A model generated the notes under the pieces. It was not told the DNA's origin. It ran no database searches and worked only from the letters and a program-made list of their open reading frames with translations. A stretch of DNA of 44,297 bases from the IMG/VR virus record IMGVR_UViG_3300044533_000683, positions 1 to 44,297 of that record, one strand, 5' to 3'. The DNA comes from a virus. Positions 15,631 through 22,487 of the stretch are shown one piece after another. The stretch's first letter is position 1; every line of letters starts with the position of its first letter. The position numbers and the translations under genes are program-made.

Positions 15631-15776
15631 TTAAAATATTAATTAAAATAATTTTGTCGCTACTTCTTTTGTTGCCAATAATGATAATTGGTAATCATAT
15701 TTATCATGGTAACTGGGCTTATTTACTTGAATTATCCTGCTATTTTATAGCTGGTTATTTGTTGACGCGGGTGTAA
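15627..15776 (+). CDS. Small membrane protein
   Basis: 49 residues: lysines at the N-terminus, a membrane segment ILSLLLLLPIMIIG (8-21), a polar turn with His, and a second hydrophobic segment LLELSCYFIAGYLL. Probably an inner-membrane hairpin. Start overlaps the preceding stop. Possible roles include superinfection exclusion or lysis timing, without direct evidence. Confidence 0.62.
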   Translation: MIKILIKIILSLLLLLPIMIIGNHIYHGNWAYLLELSCYFIAGYLLTRV

Positions 15777-15777
15777 T

Positions 15778-16080
15778 ATGACACATAAGAAAAAAGTCAC
15801 AATCGGCGATTGCGTAATGCCACATGATTTGCAAAATAAAATAGCAGAATTGGAGCAAAGATTAAAATATGAACATAATGCTGCAATGGAAATGTATCAT
15901 TCATTAAAATTTATTGAACAGGTAAATTGGCGGGAGCATAGCAGTTTAATCACTCGTCACGCTGGAAATGCCGCTTATCGCTTTATGTGCGCAGCCAATA
16001 GAAATAAAACATGGTGGACGCACACTAAGTCAGAGCAACCAGCAACAATAGAGCGCATGACACAAAAAACGCTAATATAA
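15778..16080 (+). CDS. Hypothetical protein ending the plus-strand operon
   Basis: 100 residues: a helical, possibly coiled-coil segment (LQNKIAELEQRLKYEHNAAM, 18-37), then a basic Trp/Asn-rich end. Begins one base after the previous stop. Similar short proteins are frequent in phage accessory operons; no function recognised. The operon converges with the minus-strand gene ending at 16119, and no clear terminator is seen in the 38-bp gap. Confidence 0.65.
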   Translation: MTHKKKVTIGDCVMPHDLQNKIAELEQRLKYEHNAAMEMYHSLKFIEQVNWREHSSLITRHAGNAAYRFMCAANRNKTWWTHTKSEQPATIERMTQKTLI

Positions 16081-16118
16081 ATCACCTCTCCGCACACATA
16101 TTAGCAGCGCAACCATAG

Positions 16119-16676
16119 TTACCACCGCCTTAATTCAGGAATAGCACCATCATTTGCTATAAATTGTTCATTGCCAAAATCCCATTTATCAACTTTTGCA
16201 GCACGATATTTTTCTTTTTGGGTTGACGTATTAACCTTAATATCAGGACTAGCACGGTCATAATGCACTTTAGCCACAACTCTTTTACGAGCCGTGCTTA
16301 TTTCGTCATCAACCATTATTGCTAATACATATTCACTGGTTATTTTAGTGATATTATGTTTTGCAATAATATCCTTAACAGATACGCCTTTAACATAATC
16401 AAAGACAATAGATTTTAATTGATTGTTTTGAATGTTTTCTAAACGCTGCAACCCAACGCCTAAGTTTTGATTATTAAGGTCACTTTGGAACAATTCAACT
16501 TCTGCAAATGATTTTGTTATATTTTTACGATTGGCAAAATAGCCGTCAATACTTCCAGTGGATACGCCTGTTTTTTCTGATATTTGCCTAACAGTGTAAC
16601 GTTCAGCACGCAATCTAAAAACTTCTTTTCGTTGCTTCCAAACTCGTATGGCTTCTTTTTCTTTTTTTTCAATCAT
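16119..16676 (-). CDS. Probable transcription regulator with two helix-turn-helix segments
   Basis: 185 residues. Residues 26-48 (RYTVRQISEKTGVSTGSIDG) form a clear helix-turn-helix, and 95-118 (GVSVKDIIAKHNITKITSEY) repeats the pattern. The N-terminus is strongly basic (EKKEKEAIRVWKQRKEVFRL). The C-terminal 60 residues are basic and disordered. It is the last gene of a minus-strand operon read from a strong promoter at 18.16 kb. It could be the regulator that switches to late transcription, an inference from its domain content. Confidence 0.7.
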   Translation of the reverse strand: MIEKKEKEAIRVWKQRKEVFRLRAERYTVRQISEKTGVSTGSIDGYFANRKNITKSFAEVELFQSDLNNQNLGVGLQRLENIQNNQLKSIVFDYVKGVSVKDIIAKHNITKITSEYVLAIMVDDEISTARKRVVAKVHYDRASPDIKVNTSTQKEKYRAAKVDKWDFGNEQFIANDGAIPELRRW

Positions 16677-16864
16677 GGTTTATATCCCCCAATATCTAAC
16701 GTTTTCTCAATTTCTAAATTAATTTGTTTGCATAATTCAATAGCGGCTTCATAACTAACGCAATCAATTCTATGCTTTTTAGGTTCATAAACCGCCCAAT
16801 GCTCATAACCGCTTATATTATCAATATATCGTAATTTAACAACCGCAAATACACTTATAATCAC
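16673..16864 (-). CDS. Hypothetical protein
   Basis: 63 residues with a hydrophobic start (IISVFAVVKLRYIDNI), a YEHWAVYEP centre and a helical C-terminal part. The stop overlaps the start of the regulator (ATGA). It follows a region with two strong hairpins. Not recognised. Confidence 0.62.
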   Translation of the reverse strand: MIISVFAVVKLRYIDNISGYEHWAVYEPKKHRIDCVSYEAAIELCKQINLEIEKTLDIGGYKP

Positions 16865-16890
16865 CCATATTGTTAAAGTTAAATGCGCCA

Positions 16891-16954
16891 GCGGTGGTCA
16901 GTCACCCACCGCCGTCGCACGCAACCACCAGAAAAATGACATAAAACTGGTGGT
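16891..16954. repeat. Two adjacent perfect inverted repeats in an operon gap
   Basis: GCGGTGG (16891-16897) with CCACCGC (16906-16912), and ACCACCAG (16924-16931) with CTGGTGGT (16947-16954). Both lie in the 97-bp untranslated gap between two minus-strand genes. Neither has a T-run on the minus strand, so they look like RNA-processing or stability hairpins, or protein-binding sites, rather than terminators. Confidence 0.7.
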
Positions 16955-16961
16955 ATTCTGT

Positions 16962-17324
16962 TTATTTTACCCACGCTTCATTTATTGCGATTGCTAATTC
17001 TCTAATTGCTTTGCTAAATAAAGGGGCTTTATTCATTCCAGTTTCAACGGGAAATGTTATTCCCTTACCAACCTTGGGATTATAAGCACGTGCTTCCCAG
17101 TAACAATCCTTGTAGTATAAATCAAAAGATAATTTCATTTTGTCACATAGATTTTTGATGCAAGTTAAGTAATCAAATAAATCTTGCAATACCCAAGCAC
17201 CTTCTATTGTATGAGGTAATCCGCAATTTTTCAAAAACTCTATATCAGGCTTTGCACGTTCCCGCATCTCCTGAGTTATTTGAAAATCTACATCTTCGTG
17301 TTCGTAATGTGCGCAATCTATCAT
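16962..17324 (-). CDS. Hypothetical protein
   Basis: 120 residues, Tyr-, Cys- and Trp-rich in the middle (DLFDYLTCIKNLCDKMKLSF; DLYYKDCYWEARAYNPK) with a helical C-terminus (PLFSKAIRELAIAINEAW). A GGAG site precedes the ATG. Its length and order in a small-gene operon are typical of phage accessory proteins. No function recognised. Confidence 0.7.
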   Translation of the reverse strand: MIDCAHYEHEDVDFQITQEMRERAKPDIEFLKNCGLPHTIEGAWVLQDLFDYLTCIKNLCDKMKLSFDLYYKDCYWEARAYNPKVGKGITFPVETGMNKAPLFSKAIRELAIAINEAWVK

Positions 17325-17328
17325 TCTG

Positions 17329-17541
17329 TTATCTCCGCTTATAAGATTTGCTTTCTTGTTTCATAAGCGCAATTTGCTCTGCGTAAAGCCCAGTATTTTT
17401 AGCGTTTTTAATTATTGTATCAATTCTATGCTTGGCTTCTTGCATCTCAATAGCAATGCGATTACGCCTTGCATCTTCTTTCATTCCAGCATATTCAATA
17501 TGCTTGCGAACAATGGTTTTTTGTATATCAGTTAGTTGCAT
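17329..17541 (-). CDS. Hypothetical helical protein
   Basis: 70 residues, charged helices (RKHIEYAGMKEDARRNRIAI; ALMKQESKSYKRR at the end). The start overlaps the previous gene by 14 nt and its stop is 4 nt before the next start. Not recognised. Confidence 0.65.
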   Translation of the reverse strand: MQLTDIQKTIVRKHIEYAGMKEDARRNRIAIEMQEAKHRIDTIIKNAKNTGLYAEQIALMKQESKSYKRR

Positions 17542-17806
17542 TGTCGCCTCCCAGTGCTGCGGTTAGTGCTGCTTTCATAGCGTCAAAACTATGGATATTA
17601 TTACGAAGTTGATTTTGATATTCTGCACTTAATGCAAAAACAATCTCATCGGTGATGGGTATGGGCGCAGTTAATGTATCTATGGCTTTAGCTACTAAAG
17701 CTGATGAATAATAAATAGCAGTATGTAAATCAGATTTACAATGATTACAATCCAACTCCCACTTCTTATATTCCGTTAATATTTCAATCGCTTCCTGCCT
17801 ATCCAT
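17528..17806 (-). CDS. Hypothetical protein
   Basis: 92 residues from the ATG at 17806, which overlaps the preceding stop (TGATG) and has GAGGTGA upstream. A GTG one codon earlier is less likely. N-terminal helix (RQEAIEILTEYKKWELDCNH), then a mixed C-terminal part ending in AALTAALGGDNATN. Small phage proteins of this shape are common; no function assigned. Confidence 0.66.
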   Translation of the reverse strand: MDRQEAIEILTEYKKWELDCNHCKSDLHTAIYYSSALVAKAIDTLTAPIPITDEIVFALSAEYQNQLRNNIHSFDAMKAALTAALGGDNATN

Positions 17807-17982
17807 CACTTCACCTCTATTTTTAATAACGGGATAATTTCATACAAAAAATCTTGCAAACTTTGTTGCGCATCATTGTGAGAAACAAATTGCTCAGCAC
17901 TTTCGCAAATTAATTTTCCATTACTGCTATAAATTGCCCATTTCCATTGTCCGTTGGTTAAATTGTTAAATGCTTTTATCAT
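17806..17982 (-). CDS. Small hypothetical protein
   Basis: 58 residues from the ATG at 17982, chosen for the AGGTGG site upstream; an ATG 7 codons earlier has none. Contains KWAIYSSNGKLICESAEQF then a helix DAQQSLQDFLYEII. It overlaps the ribbon-helix-helix frame by 17 nt. Not recognised. Confidence 0.62.
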   Translation of the reverse strand: MIKAFNNLTNGQWKWAIYSSNGKLICESAEQFVSHNDAQQSLQDFLYEIIPLLKIEVK

Positions 17983-18133
17983 TATCCACCTCATAATACG
18001 CAACTAAAACCTTGGTTATTGCTTGTGACTGTGTGCAGTATTGCACCATTTCTTTTTGCTTTATCATTTCTTGGATTTTACCAAGTAGCTCGTAAGCCTC
18101 TTCTGTTAATATAATATGCACTTTTTTATTCAA
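17966..18133 (-). CDS. Probable ribbon-helix-helix protein with TTG start
   Basis: 55 residues starting at TTG 18133, with GGGGATT just upstream and no ATG option. The pattern is a strand KKVHIILTEE (3-12), helix AYELLGKIQEMI, and second helix SQAITKVLVAYYEV, as in CopG-like regulators. It is the first gene after the strong minus-strand promoter at 18160-18187, a typical place for an autoregulator controlling both divergent promoters. Confidence 0.62.
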   Translation of the reverse strand: MNKKVHIILTEEAYELLGKIQEMIKQKEMVQYCTQSQAITKVLVAYYEVDNDKSI

Positions 18134-18159
18134 TTTAATCCCCTTTGTTGTATGTATCT

Positions 18160-18187
18160 ATTATATAGTAAAAAAATATTAAGTCAA
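18160..18187 (-). promoter_or_regulatory. Strong minus-strand promoter
   Basis: TTGACT (18182-18187) and consensus TATAAT (18160-18165) on the minus strand, 16 bp apart, serving the 18.1-16.1 kb operon. Confidence 0.82.
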
Positions 18188-18200
18188 TACAAAATAACCA

Positions 18201-18229
18201 TTGACATTAATATTAATTGCACATATTAT
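18201..18229 (+). promoter_or_regulatory. Strong plus-strand promoter
   Basis: Consensus TTGACA (18201-18206) and TATTAT (18224-18229), 17 bp apart, driving the 18.3-23.4 kb operon. Its -35 box is only 13 bp from that of the divergent promoter, and the spacer holds the palindrome TTAATATTAA (18207-18216). Confidence 0.82.
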
Positions 18230-18269
18230 CACCTTATCAGCAACGGCTGGTTTAACCAACAGGAGCATT

Positions 18270-18284
18270 CGGGGTAACGCCCCG
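18270..18284 (+). promoter_or_regulatory. Leader hairpin of the small-gene operon
   Basis: CGGGG (18270-18274) and CCCCG (18280-18284) around TAACG form a stable hairpin in the leader, 13 bp before the first ATG. It may protect the 5' end of the mRNA or affect initiation. Confidence 0.5.
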
Positions 18285-18297
18285 TTTGAGAATTGAG

Positions 18298-18459
18298 ATG
18301 GATAGTTTTTATAATCAATTTGCAGCAGTGGTGTTTTTAATGGCAGTGTTTATTTTTACGCTGGTATTGCCAGAAATTAACCACACTAACAGGCTAATTG
18401 CAGGTGATGATGTGGTTAGTTATTATGGATTACCTAAACCAGATATTTATGGAGAATAA
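18298..18459 (+). CDS. Small membrane protein
   Basis: 53 residues with one strong membrane segment (FAAVVFLMAVFIFTLVLP, 8-25), then a polar C-terminal half (AGDDVVSYYGLPKPDIYGE). First gene behind the 18.2 kb promoter, so made early and probably abundantly. Single-pass phage proteins in this position sometimes act on the host envelope; no specific role can be read. Confidence 0.65.
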   Translation: MDSFYNQFAAVVFLMAVFIFTLVLPEINHTNRLIAGDDVVSYYGLPKPDIYGE

Positions 18460-18460
18460 C

Positions 18461-18742
18461 ATGGATTACCAATATGACCCGTTATATACGGAATTAGACA
18501 ACCTTAACGACACTTGCGTTGAGTTTTTCAAACAAGGAATAGCTTTATTAAAACAACGTGGCATTGACCACGCAGAAGATGAGCGTTACAGGGGAGAATT
18601 AGCAGAGCATATTTCTGAATGCATACAATATCCAATGCTTGAGGCTTTAGGCTGCAATCAAGAAAATACGCACGAATATTACGTTGCGGAAAGTTTTTAT
18701 CATAATAACGGCTGGACTGATTTGATGGGGGTGGCTGTATGA
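18461..18742 (+). CDS. Hypothetical protein
   Basis: 93 residues from the ATG at 18461 with GGAG 8 nt upstream; a more distal in-frame ATG would overlap the previous gene. Helical and acidic (LYTELDNLNDTCVEFFKQGI; HAEDERYRGELAEHISECI). Its stop overlaps the next ATG (ATGA). Not recognised. Confidence 0.68.
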   Translation: MDYQYDPLYTELDNLNDTCVEFFKQGIALLKQRGIDHAEDERYRGELAEHISECIQYPMLEALGCNQENTHEYYVAESFYHNNGWTDLMGVAV

Positions 18743-19035
18743 AAGAGAGTGAAATAAAAAACTATAAACGCAAAACACTAGAAGGTAAATCGGCTCTTTT
18801 AAGCGGAGTTTTGCTTTCTCACATAGATAGCATTATAAACAAATCTTTTAATTATGAAACAATAAAAGATATCTTAATTCATGGAATGGATAAAGTTCTT
18901 GAGTTTGATGCAGATGAAATCTCTGTGGTTTTTTATAATGGACATGTATTTAAGATTGATGGTTCAGATAACCGAACATATTTTTGTCACCAAGATGTTT
19001 TTAATCAAAATTGGGAGCTGGTAAAAAATGATTAA
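18739..19035 (+). CDS. Hypothetical protein
   Basis: 98 residues: helical first half (SALLSGVLLSHIDSIINKSF) and a beta second half (DADEISVVFYNGHVFKIDGS). Overlaps both neighbours by a few bases. No family recognised. Confidence 0.66.
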   Translation: MKESEIKNYKRKTLEGKSALLSGVLLSHIDSIINKSFNYETIKDILIHGMDKVLEFDADEISVVFYNGHVFKIDGSDNRTYFCHQDVFNQNWELVKND

Positions 19036-19162
19036 CGAATGCGAAAACGCTATTGACAGCGCAAATGTAACACTTGGATTTTGCGAATTGCTAGATAAGC
19101 AGTTGCTAGAAATGCGGGTTGTTTTTGAGGAATATTTAACGGCAGAATTAGGGAGTGAGTGA
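19028..19162 (+). CDS. Very small helical protein
   Basis: 44 residues, acidic helix (FCELLDKQLLEMRVVFEEYL). The ATG overlaps the end of the previous gene by 8 nt, and its stop shares a base with the next start (TGATG). Coding status rests on this packing. Confidence 0.55.
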   Translation: MINECENAIDSANVTLGFCELLDKQLLEMRVVFEEYLTAELGSE

Positions 19163-19365
19163 TGCGTAAAATAGCAGTGAATATAATTGCACTTTTAGGG
19201 CTTTGGTTAATTTCAAGTGTCGTTGTCATGTTTGCAATATTTGCGGGTGGTGCTTTTATTAAATTGGAATTACCAGCTTGGAGTAGTGTTGATTGGCAGG
19301 ATTTTAGGATTAGCGCATTTATTGCTTTTTTGTATTTATGTCATTCATCAAGAACATGGTGGTGA
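19162..19365 (+). CDS. Small two-segment membrane protein
   Basis: 67 residues with membrane segments IIALLGLWLISSVVVMFAIF (9-28) and FRISAFIAFLYLC (48-60). The ATG at 19162 follows GGGAG and overlaps the previous stop. Probably inner-membrane; role unknown. Confidence 0.62.
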   Translation: MRKIAVNIIALLGLWLISSVVVMFAIFAGGAFIKLELPAWSSVDWQDFRISAFIAFLYLCHSSRTWW

Positions 19366-19366
19366 T

Positions 19367-19474
19367 ATGATTACATTTATTGCGGGAATACTTATAGGGA
19401 TTTTGTTATCTGTTTTTACAATAACTTTAGTATGTAAATTTTACCAAGCGCGAGATGAAGATGATTGGGTATAA
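19367..19474 (+). CDS. Very small membrane protein
   Basis: 35 residues: one membrane segment (FIAGILIGILLSVFTITLVC, 4-23) and a charged tail (YQARDEDDWV). Begins one base after the preceding gene, with GGTGGTG as ribosome site. Short but well packed. Confidence 0.55.
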   Translation: MITFIAGILIGILLSVFTITLVCKFYQARDEDDWV

Positions 19475-19625
19475 ATCTATAACATGCGCTACATTGGTTG
19501 CAGTGGTAGTTGCTGCCATAGCAATTAAAGCGCATGAGAAACCAACCAACCATGTGGTTGATAATTCACACATTGGTGAAATAATAAAGCAACCGAAAAT
19601 AACACATACACATGAGAGAGGATAA
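19455..19625 (+). CDS. Small membrane-anchored, His-rich protein
   Basis: 56 residues: a signal-anchor-like segment (ITCATLVAVVVAAIAI, 9-24), then a polar part with several His (NHVVDNSHIGEIIK; ITHTHERG). Likely exposed to the periplasm. It overlaps the previous frame by 20 nt; GCGAG lies just upstream. Confidence 0.55.
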   Translation: MKMIGYKSITCATLVAVVVAAIAIKAHEKPTNHVVDNSHIGEIIKQPKITHTHERG

Positions 19626-19626
19626 T

Positions 19627-19809
19627 ATGAAAAATGAGATAATGCCAGCTATAATAATAGTAATGCTTATTGCCTGCTTTATGATGATTATTTACTTAAA
19701 TAATCCTTCGCAGCAACAGCAAAATGTTTTAGATTGTGAGTTTCATTATGACGCTAATAAATGGCACACAGGCACAACATGCACAATTAAGCAGGAGCAA
19801 GTAAAATGA
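19627..19809 (+). CDS. Small membrane-anchored protein with paired Cys
   Basis: 60 residues from the ATG at 19627 (GAGAGGA upstream). Membrane segment MPAIIIVMLIACFMMIIYL (6-24), then a Gln-rich linker and a small domain DCEFHYDANKWHTGTTCTI with two Cys that could form a disulfide in the periplasm. Stop overlaps the next ATG. Confidence 0.62.
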   Translation: MKNEIMPAIIIVMLIACFMMIIYLNNPSQQQQNVLDCEFHYDANKWHTGTTCTIKQEQVK

Positions 19810-19970
19810 AAAATCAAAATGAGGCAAGGTCAGAGTTTGAACAAAATTATCCTAGGCATGATTGGAGTTATGGGCAACGAGAGCTTAACTTTAAGAAAGA
19901 AGCAAACGGCGAATACGCAGTAGTTAAAACTAAAAAAGTATGGGATTTTGGCAATCCTGCCAGCAACTAA
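19806..19970 (+). CDS. Small hypothetical protein
   Basis: 54 residues, polar and aromatic (EFEQNYPRHDWSYGQRELNF; VKTKKVWDFGNPASN). Starts on the preceding stop (ATGA). Not recognised. Confidence 0.58.
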   Translation: MKNQNEARSEFEQNYPRHDWSYGQRELNFKKEANGEYAVVKTKKVWDFGNPASN

Positions 19971-20077
19971 ACGATGAACGCATAGCAGCAAAAGACGCTG
20001 AGATAGCGAGGTTGCGAGATGATTTAATGACTATAATTTATGGCGCAACTAAAGCACTGGAGGCAACAAATGACTAA
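19940..20077 (+). CDS. Very small helical protein
   Basis: 45 residues; the helix ERIAAKDAEIARLRDDLMTI looks like a genuine short coiled coil. It overlaps the previous gene by 31 nt and the next by 8 nt, leaving no gap in the operon if real. No good ribosome site is seen, so expression may depend on coupling. Confidence 0.5.
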   Translation: MGFWQSCQQLNDERIAAKDAEIARLRDDLMTIIYGATKALEATND

Positions 20078-20258
20078 CATTGAAAAACAAATTGGCACAA
20101 TAGGTAATTATTACGGTGGGCTTACTGTAAAGATGGAAGATGAAAAATATTATTGGAGCATTGAAAATTATGATGGGCATAACTGGCAAGAAATACCCAA
20201 AAAATTATACCAAGAATTATTAAGATTTGATAAAACTTTGCAAAGGCATAAATTATGA
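20070..20258 (+). CDS. Small hypothetical protein
   Basis: 62 residues from the ATG at 20070 (GGAG 8 nt upstream). Beta/aromatic centre (GGLTVKMEDEKYYWSIENYD) and a basic helical end. Overlaps the next gene by ATGA. Function unknown. Confidence 0.63.
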   Translation: MTNIEKQIGTIGNYYGGLTVKMEDEKYYWSIENYDGHNWQEIPKKLYQELLRFDKTLQRHKL

Positions 20259-20473
20259 ACAACATAGAAAAACTAATCGCCAGCACGAAAATTAACCACG
20301 CTGGAACGGAAGCAACGGAAGCTAAACTAGAAACAATGGCTAAGGTGATTGAAATGTTGGTTGATGCTTTAGAAAATTATGCAGACCCAAACAAACATGA
20401 TTATTTGCATGATTATATGATTGCTGTTAACGCACTTCAACAAGCCCAAGAAATAGCGGGGGTTGTATGTTAG
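20255..20473 (+). CDS. Small helical protein
   Basis: 72 residues: helices ATEAKLETMAKVIEMLVDAL and LHDYMIAVNALQQAQEIAG. Its start and end overlap both neighbours. Not recognised. Confidence 0.65.
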   Translation: MNNIEKLIASTKINHAGTEATEAKLETMAKVIEMLVDALENYADPNKHDYLHDYMIAVNALQQAQEIAGVVC

Positions 20474-20880
20474 TTGCTATAGAGGAAATTGAAGGCGTTA
20501 AGCATACGATTGTTTGGCATTTTGATACTTGCAACACAAAGAAAAATAGTTGCGAAAAATGGAAAAAGTTTCAGCACACTTGGGAATTATTCCTTGAAGA
20601 TTGTTATGGGTTACTACACATTGCAACCGCACTCCCACCTTTTCCAAGTAAGCCAACGGCTGATGATGCGAAGTTGCTTCATTTATACGCAGCGCATGGT
20701 TTAATGGTATGGTGGACTGATAACGATGAAGAAAAACCCATGAATTGTGCTTGGTTAGTTAATCGGGATATGCTTCATTATAATTCAATGGTGGAAGCTA
20801 CAGATTTAATTAAGAGAATAACAATCACCCACGCCCTAGACGAGCAAGGCAACCGAATTGAAATCGCATTGAAGGATTGA
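20467..20880 (+). CDS. Hypothetical protein
   Basis: 137 residues, mixed alpha/beta (EEIEGVKHTIVWHFDTCNTK near the start; FPSKPTADDAKLLHLYAAHG in the middle). The pattern recalls small phage nucleotide- or host-interacting proteins but no motif is decisive. Overlaps the previous gene by 7 nt. Confidence 0.68.
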   Translation: MLVAIEEIEGVKHTIVWHFDTCNTKKNSCEKWKKFQHTWELFLEDCYGLLHIATALPPFPSKPTADDAKLLHLYAAHGLMVWWTDNDEEKPMNCAWLVNRDMLHYNSMVEATDLIKRITITHALDEQGNRIEIALKD

Positions 20881-20883
20881 TTT

Positions 20884-21102
20884 ATGACACAACCACCTAA
20901 AAAATACCGCAGAAAATCTACGGATAAAAGTATATTGAAAGGCGCAATGAGAATAAACGCTTTGTATAATATTGATTTTGATGACTGCCTGAAATATTCA
21001 AAAGCAGTCCTTGAAGCCGATGCGGAGGTGATTGAGGTTTATCTTGATAGGCTTTTAACTAACTTAAAACAATTCAACGCCGAATGGGAGGAGATAAAAT
21101 GA
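20884..21102 (+). CDS. Small hypothetical protein, basic N-terminus
   Basis: 72 residues: a basic start (PPKKYRRKSTDKSILKGAMR) then acidic helices (AVLEADAEVIEVYLDRLLTN). Separated from the previous gene by 3 nt; its stop overlaps the next ATG. The charge split suggests a nucleic-acid or protein adaptor, an inference only. Confidence 0.62.
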   Translation: MTQPPKKYRRKSTDKSILKGAMRINALYNIDFDDCLKYSKAVLEADAEVIEVYLDRLLTNLKQFNAEWEEIK

Positions 21103-21449
21103 TGGTTGATGATTTTATTAATATTGCTTCTAGGTTAGCTTTTAAGCAAAAAATATATGATGAAAATCAAAAAGTCATTATGGAAGCCCAAAGACAACAA
21201 TCTAAATTAAAATTAGAAATTGAAAAAATGCAAGCGCAAACAAAAAAAACTTTATGTTTCAGCGACCATGCTGTTGTTCGTTTGCTTGAACGTAAATATA
21301 AATTACCTATTAATGAGGAAGTTAATTTAGTTTTAAGTAAATTAGGCAATAATTTGCCAGATGGTAGATACCCTATAGGTAATGGTTGCCGTGCAGTGAT
21401 TAGAGAAAATAATATAATAACCATAATAGACGAGAGAAACAATGACTGA
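21099..21449 (+). CDS. Hypothetical protein, coiled coil plus small domain
   Basis: 116 residues from the ATG at 21099 (GGGAGGAG upstream, overlapping the previous stop). Residues 15-50 form a Lys/Gln coiled coil. The rest (CFSDHAVVRLLERKYKLPIN; GNGCRAVIRENNIITIIDER) resembles phage-encoded HicA/RelE-size folds only loosely. No toxin motif can be confirmed. Confidence 0.62.
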   Translation: MMVDDFINIASRLAFKQKIYDENQKVIMEAQRQQSKLKLEIEKMQAQTKKTLCFSDHAVVRLLERKYKLPINEEVNLVLSKLGNNLPDGRYPIGNGCRAVIRENNIITIIDERNND

Positions 21450-21816
21450 ATATTTTTACACAACATTGTTGGTTTGTGCAGCAGCAGCGATTGAGCAGGG
21501 GTTTGAAAAACCGCAAGCATGGACTGGAATGATGACAGGTTGGGCGGAAGGCTTATATGGACGTGAAAATGTAGGTAATAATTATCGTTTCCACAAGACC
21601 CCGCACAATGTGGCGTTGATGAATAAGCAAGAGTTTGATGTAGTTAAGCAAATTGGCAAAACTATTGCTTTTAATAAAGTCGGAATTATTGAATATGACT
21701 TAAATCGTAAATTAATTGTGCGACATAGTGGATTTGATGACCCACATATAGATAATTGGGTGATTAATGAACGCAACAACATACCATTCCCAGTTTGGGA
21801 TAAGGAGGGCGTGTGA
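21442..21816 (+). CDS. Hypothetical protein
   Basis: 124 residues, aromatic and Asn-rich (GFEKPQAWTGMMTGWAEGLY; HKTPHNVALMNKQEFDVVKQ). It overlaps both neighbours. Not recognised; intact frame and ribosome spacing support coding. Confidence 0.66.
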   Translation: MTEYFYTTLLVCAAAAIEQGFEKPQAWTGMMTGWAEGLYGRENVGNNYRFHKTPHNVALMNKQEFDVVKQIGKTIAFNKVGIIEYDLNRKLIVRHSGFDDPHIDNWVINERNNIPFPVWDKEGV

Positions 21817-21998
21817 TTTTAACATTAGATTTTATGGGCAATCACCCTATTCTTACATTTTTTTTAGCAATACTAATTGCTAATTTTATATTAAAAATTT
21901 TACATTTACCATTCAGAGCAATTACGCTTTATAAACATGGCTATCCACCATTACATTGCGATGTTGATGGTGACTTAAAAGAGGAGAAATCAAAATGA
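21813..21998 (+). CDS. Small membrane protein with GTG start
   Basis: 61 residues from the GTG at 21813 (GTGA overlap with the preceding stop; AAGGAGGGC upstream). Membrane segment ILTFFLAILIANFILKILHL (13-32), then a Lys/Asp tail. Unknown role. Confidence 0.6.
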   Translation: MILTLDFMGNHPILTFFLAILIANFILKILHLPFRAITLYKHGYPPLHCDVDGDLKEEKSK

Positions 21999-22126
21999 CA
22001 AACCCAGATTACGAAACCATAGACGCACTTATCATAGAACATTTGGGTGAACCAGATGATGTGTTTGGCAAATACCATTTAGATTGTGGTGAGCTGCAAT
22101 ATTTTATTGCTAAGTGCTTTGAATAA
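21995..22126 (+). CDS. Very small acidic protein
   Basis: 43 residues (DYETIDALIIEHLGEPDDVF; CGELQYFIAKCFE). The ATG overlaps the previous stop and follows GAGGAG. Such acidic mini-proteins can be host-enzyme inhibitors; this is speculation. Confidence 0.58.
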   Translation: MTNPDYETIDALIIEHLGEPDDVFGKYHLDCGELQYFIAKCFE

Positions 22127-22143
22127 TTAACAAGAAAGGAACT

Positions 22144-22482
22144 ATGACCACCCCAGAACTGATAACCGATGAAATTATTGAAAAAGCATGTAGAGGATAT
22201 AATGCAGCACGAGGACTTGACACAAGCCATAAAAAGAAAATTAAAGCAGCAATCCTAGCAATCCAAGACGACATCACCCGCCCAGTTTATAATATTTTAC
22301 AAGGCTGGAAGCAAAACTCCAACGCATACGAATTTGGATTAAAAGCAATTATAGGAGCCAACGAAGGCAGTAAAACTTGCATATATTGCGGATTAGATGA
22401 CAATGAGCATAAATATATATGTCCTGTGCATATTGCTAAATCAGCCTTTAACGGCGAATATCACGAACCGAGAGAGGAATAA
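22144..22482 (+). CDS. Protein with C-terminal zinc-knuckle
   Basis: 112 residues: helical N-terminal two-thirds, then CIYCGLDDNEHKYICPVHI (near 80-98), a Cys-x2-Cys pair with a later Cys and His that can bind zinc. An AAAGGAA site precedes the ATG. Possibly nucleic-acid binding. Confidence 0.68.
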   Translation: MTTPELITDEIIEKACRGYNAARGLDTSHKKKIKAAILAIQDDITRPVYNILQGWKQNSNAYEFGLKAIIGANEGSKTCIYCGLDDNEHKYICPVHIAKSAFNGEYHEPREE

Positions 22483-22487
22483 TAACA

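Noticed and set aside
21099-21449. Toxin-antitoxin pair
   Set aside because: The fold hints at a small toxin size only; no catalytic residues and no partner antitoxin pattern can be identified.
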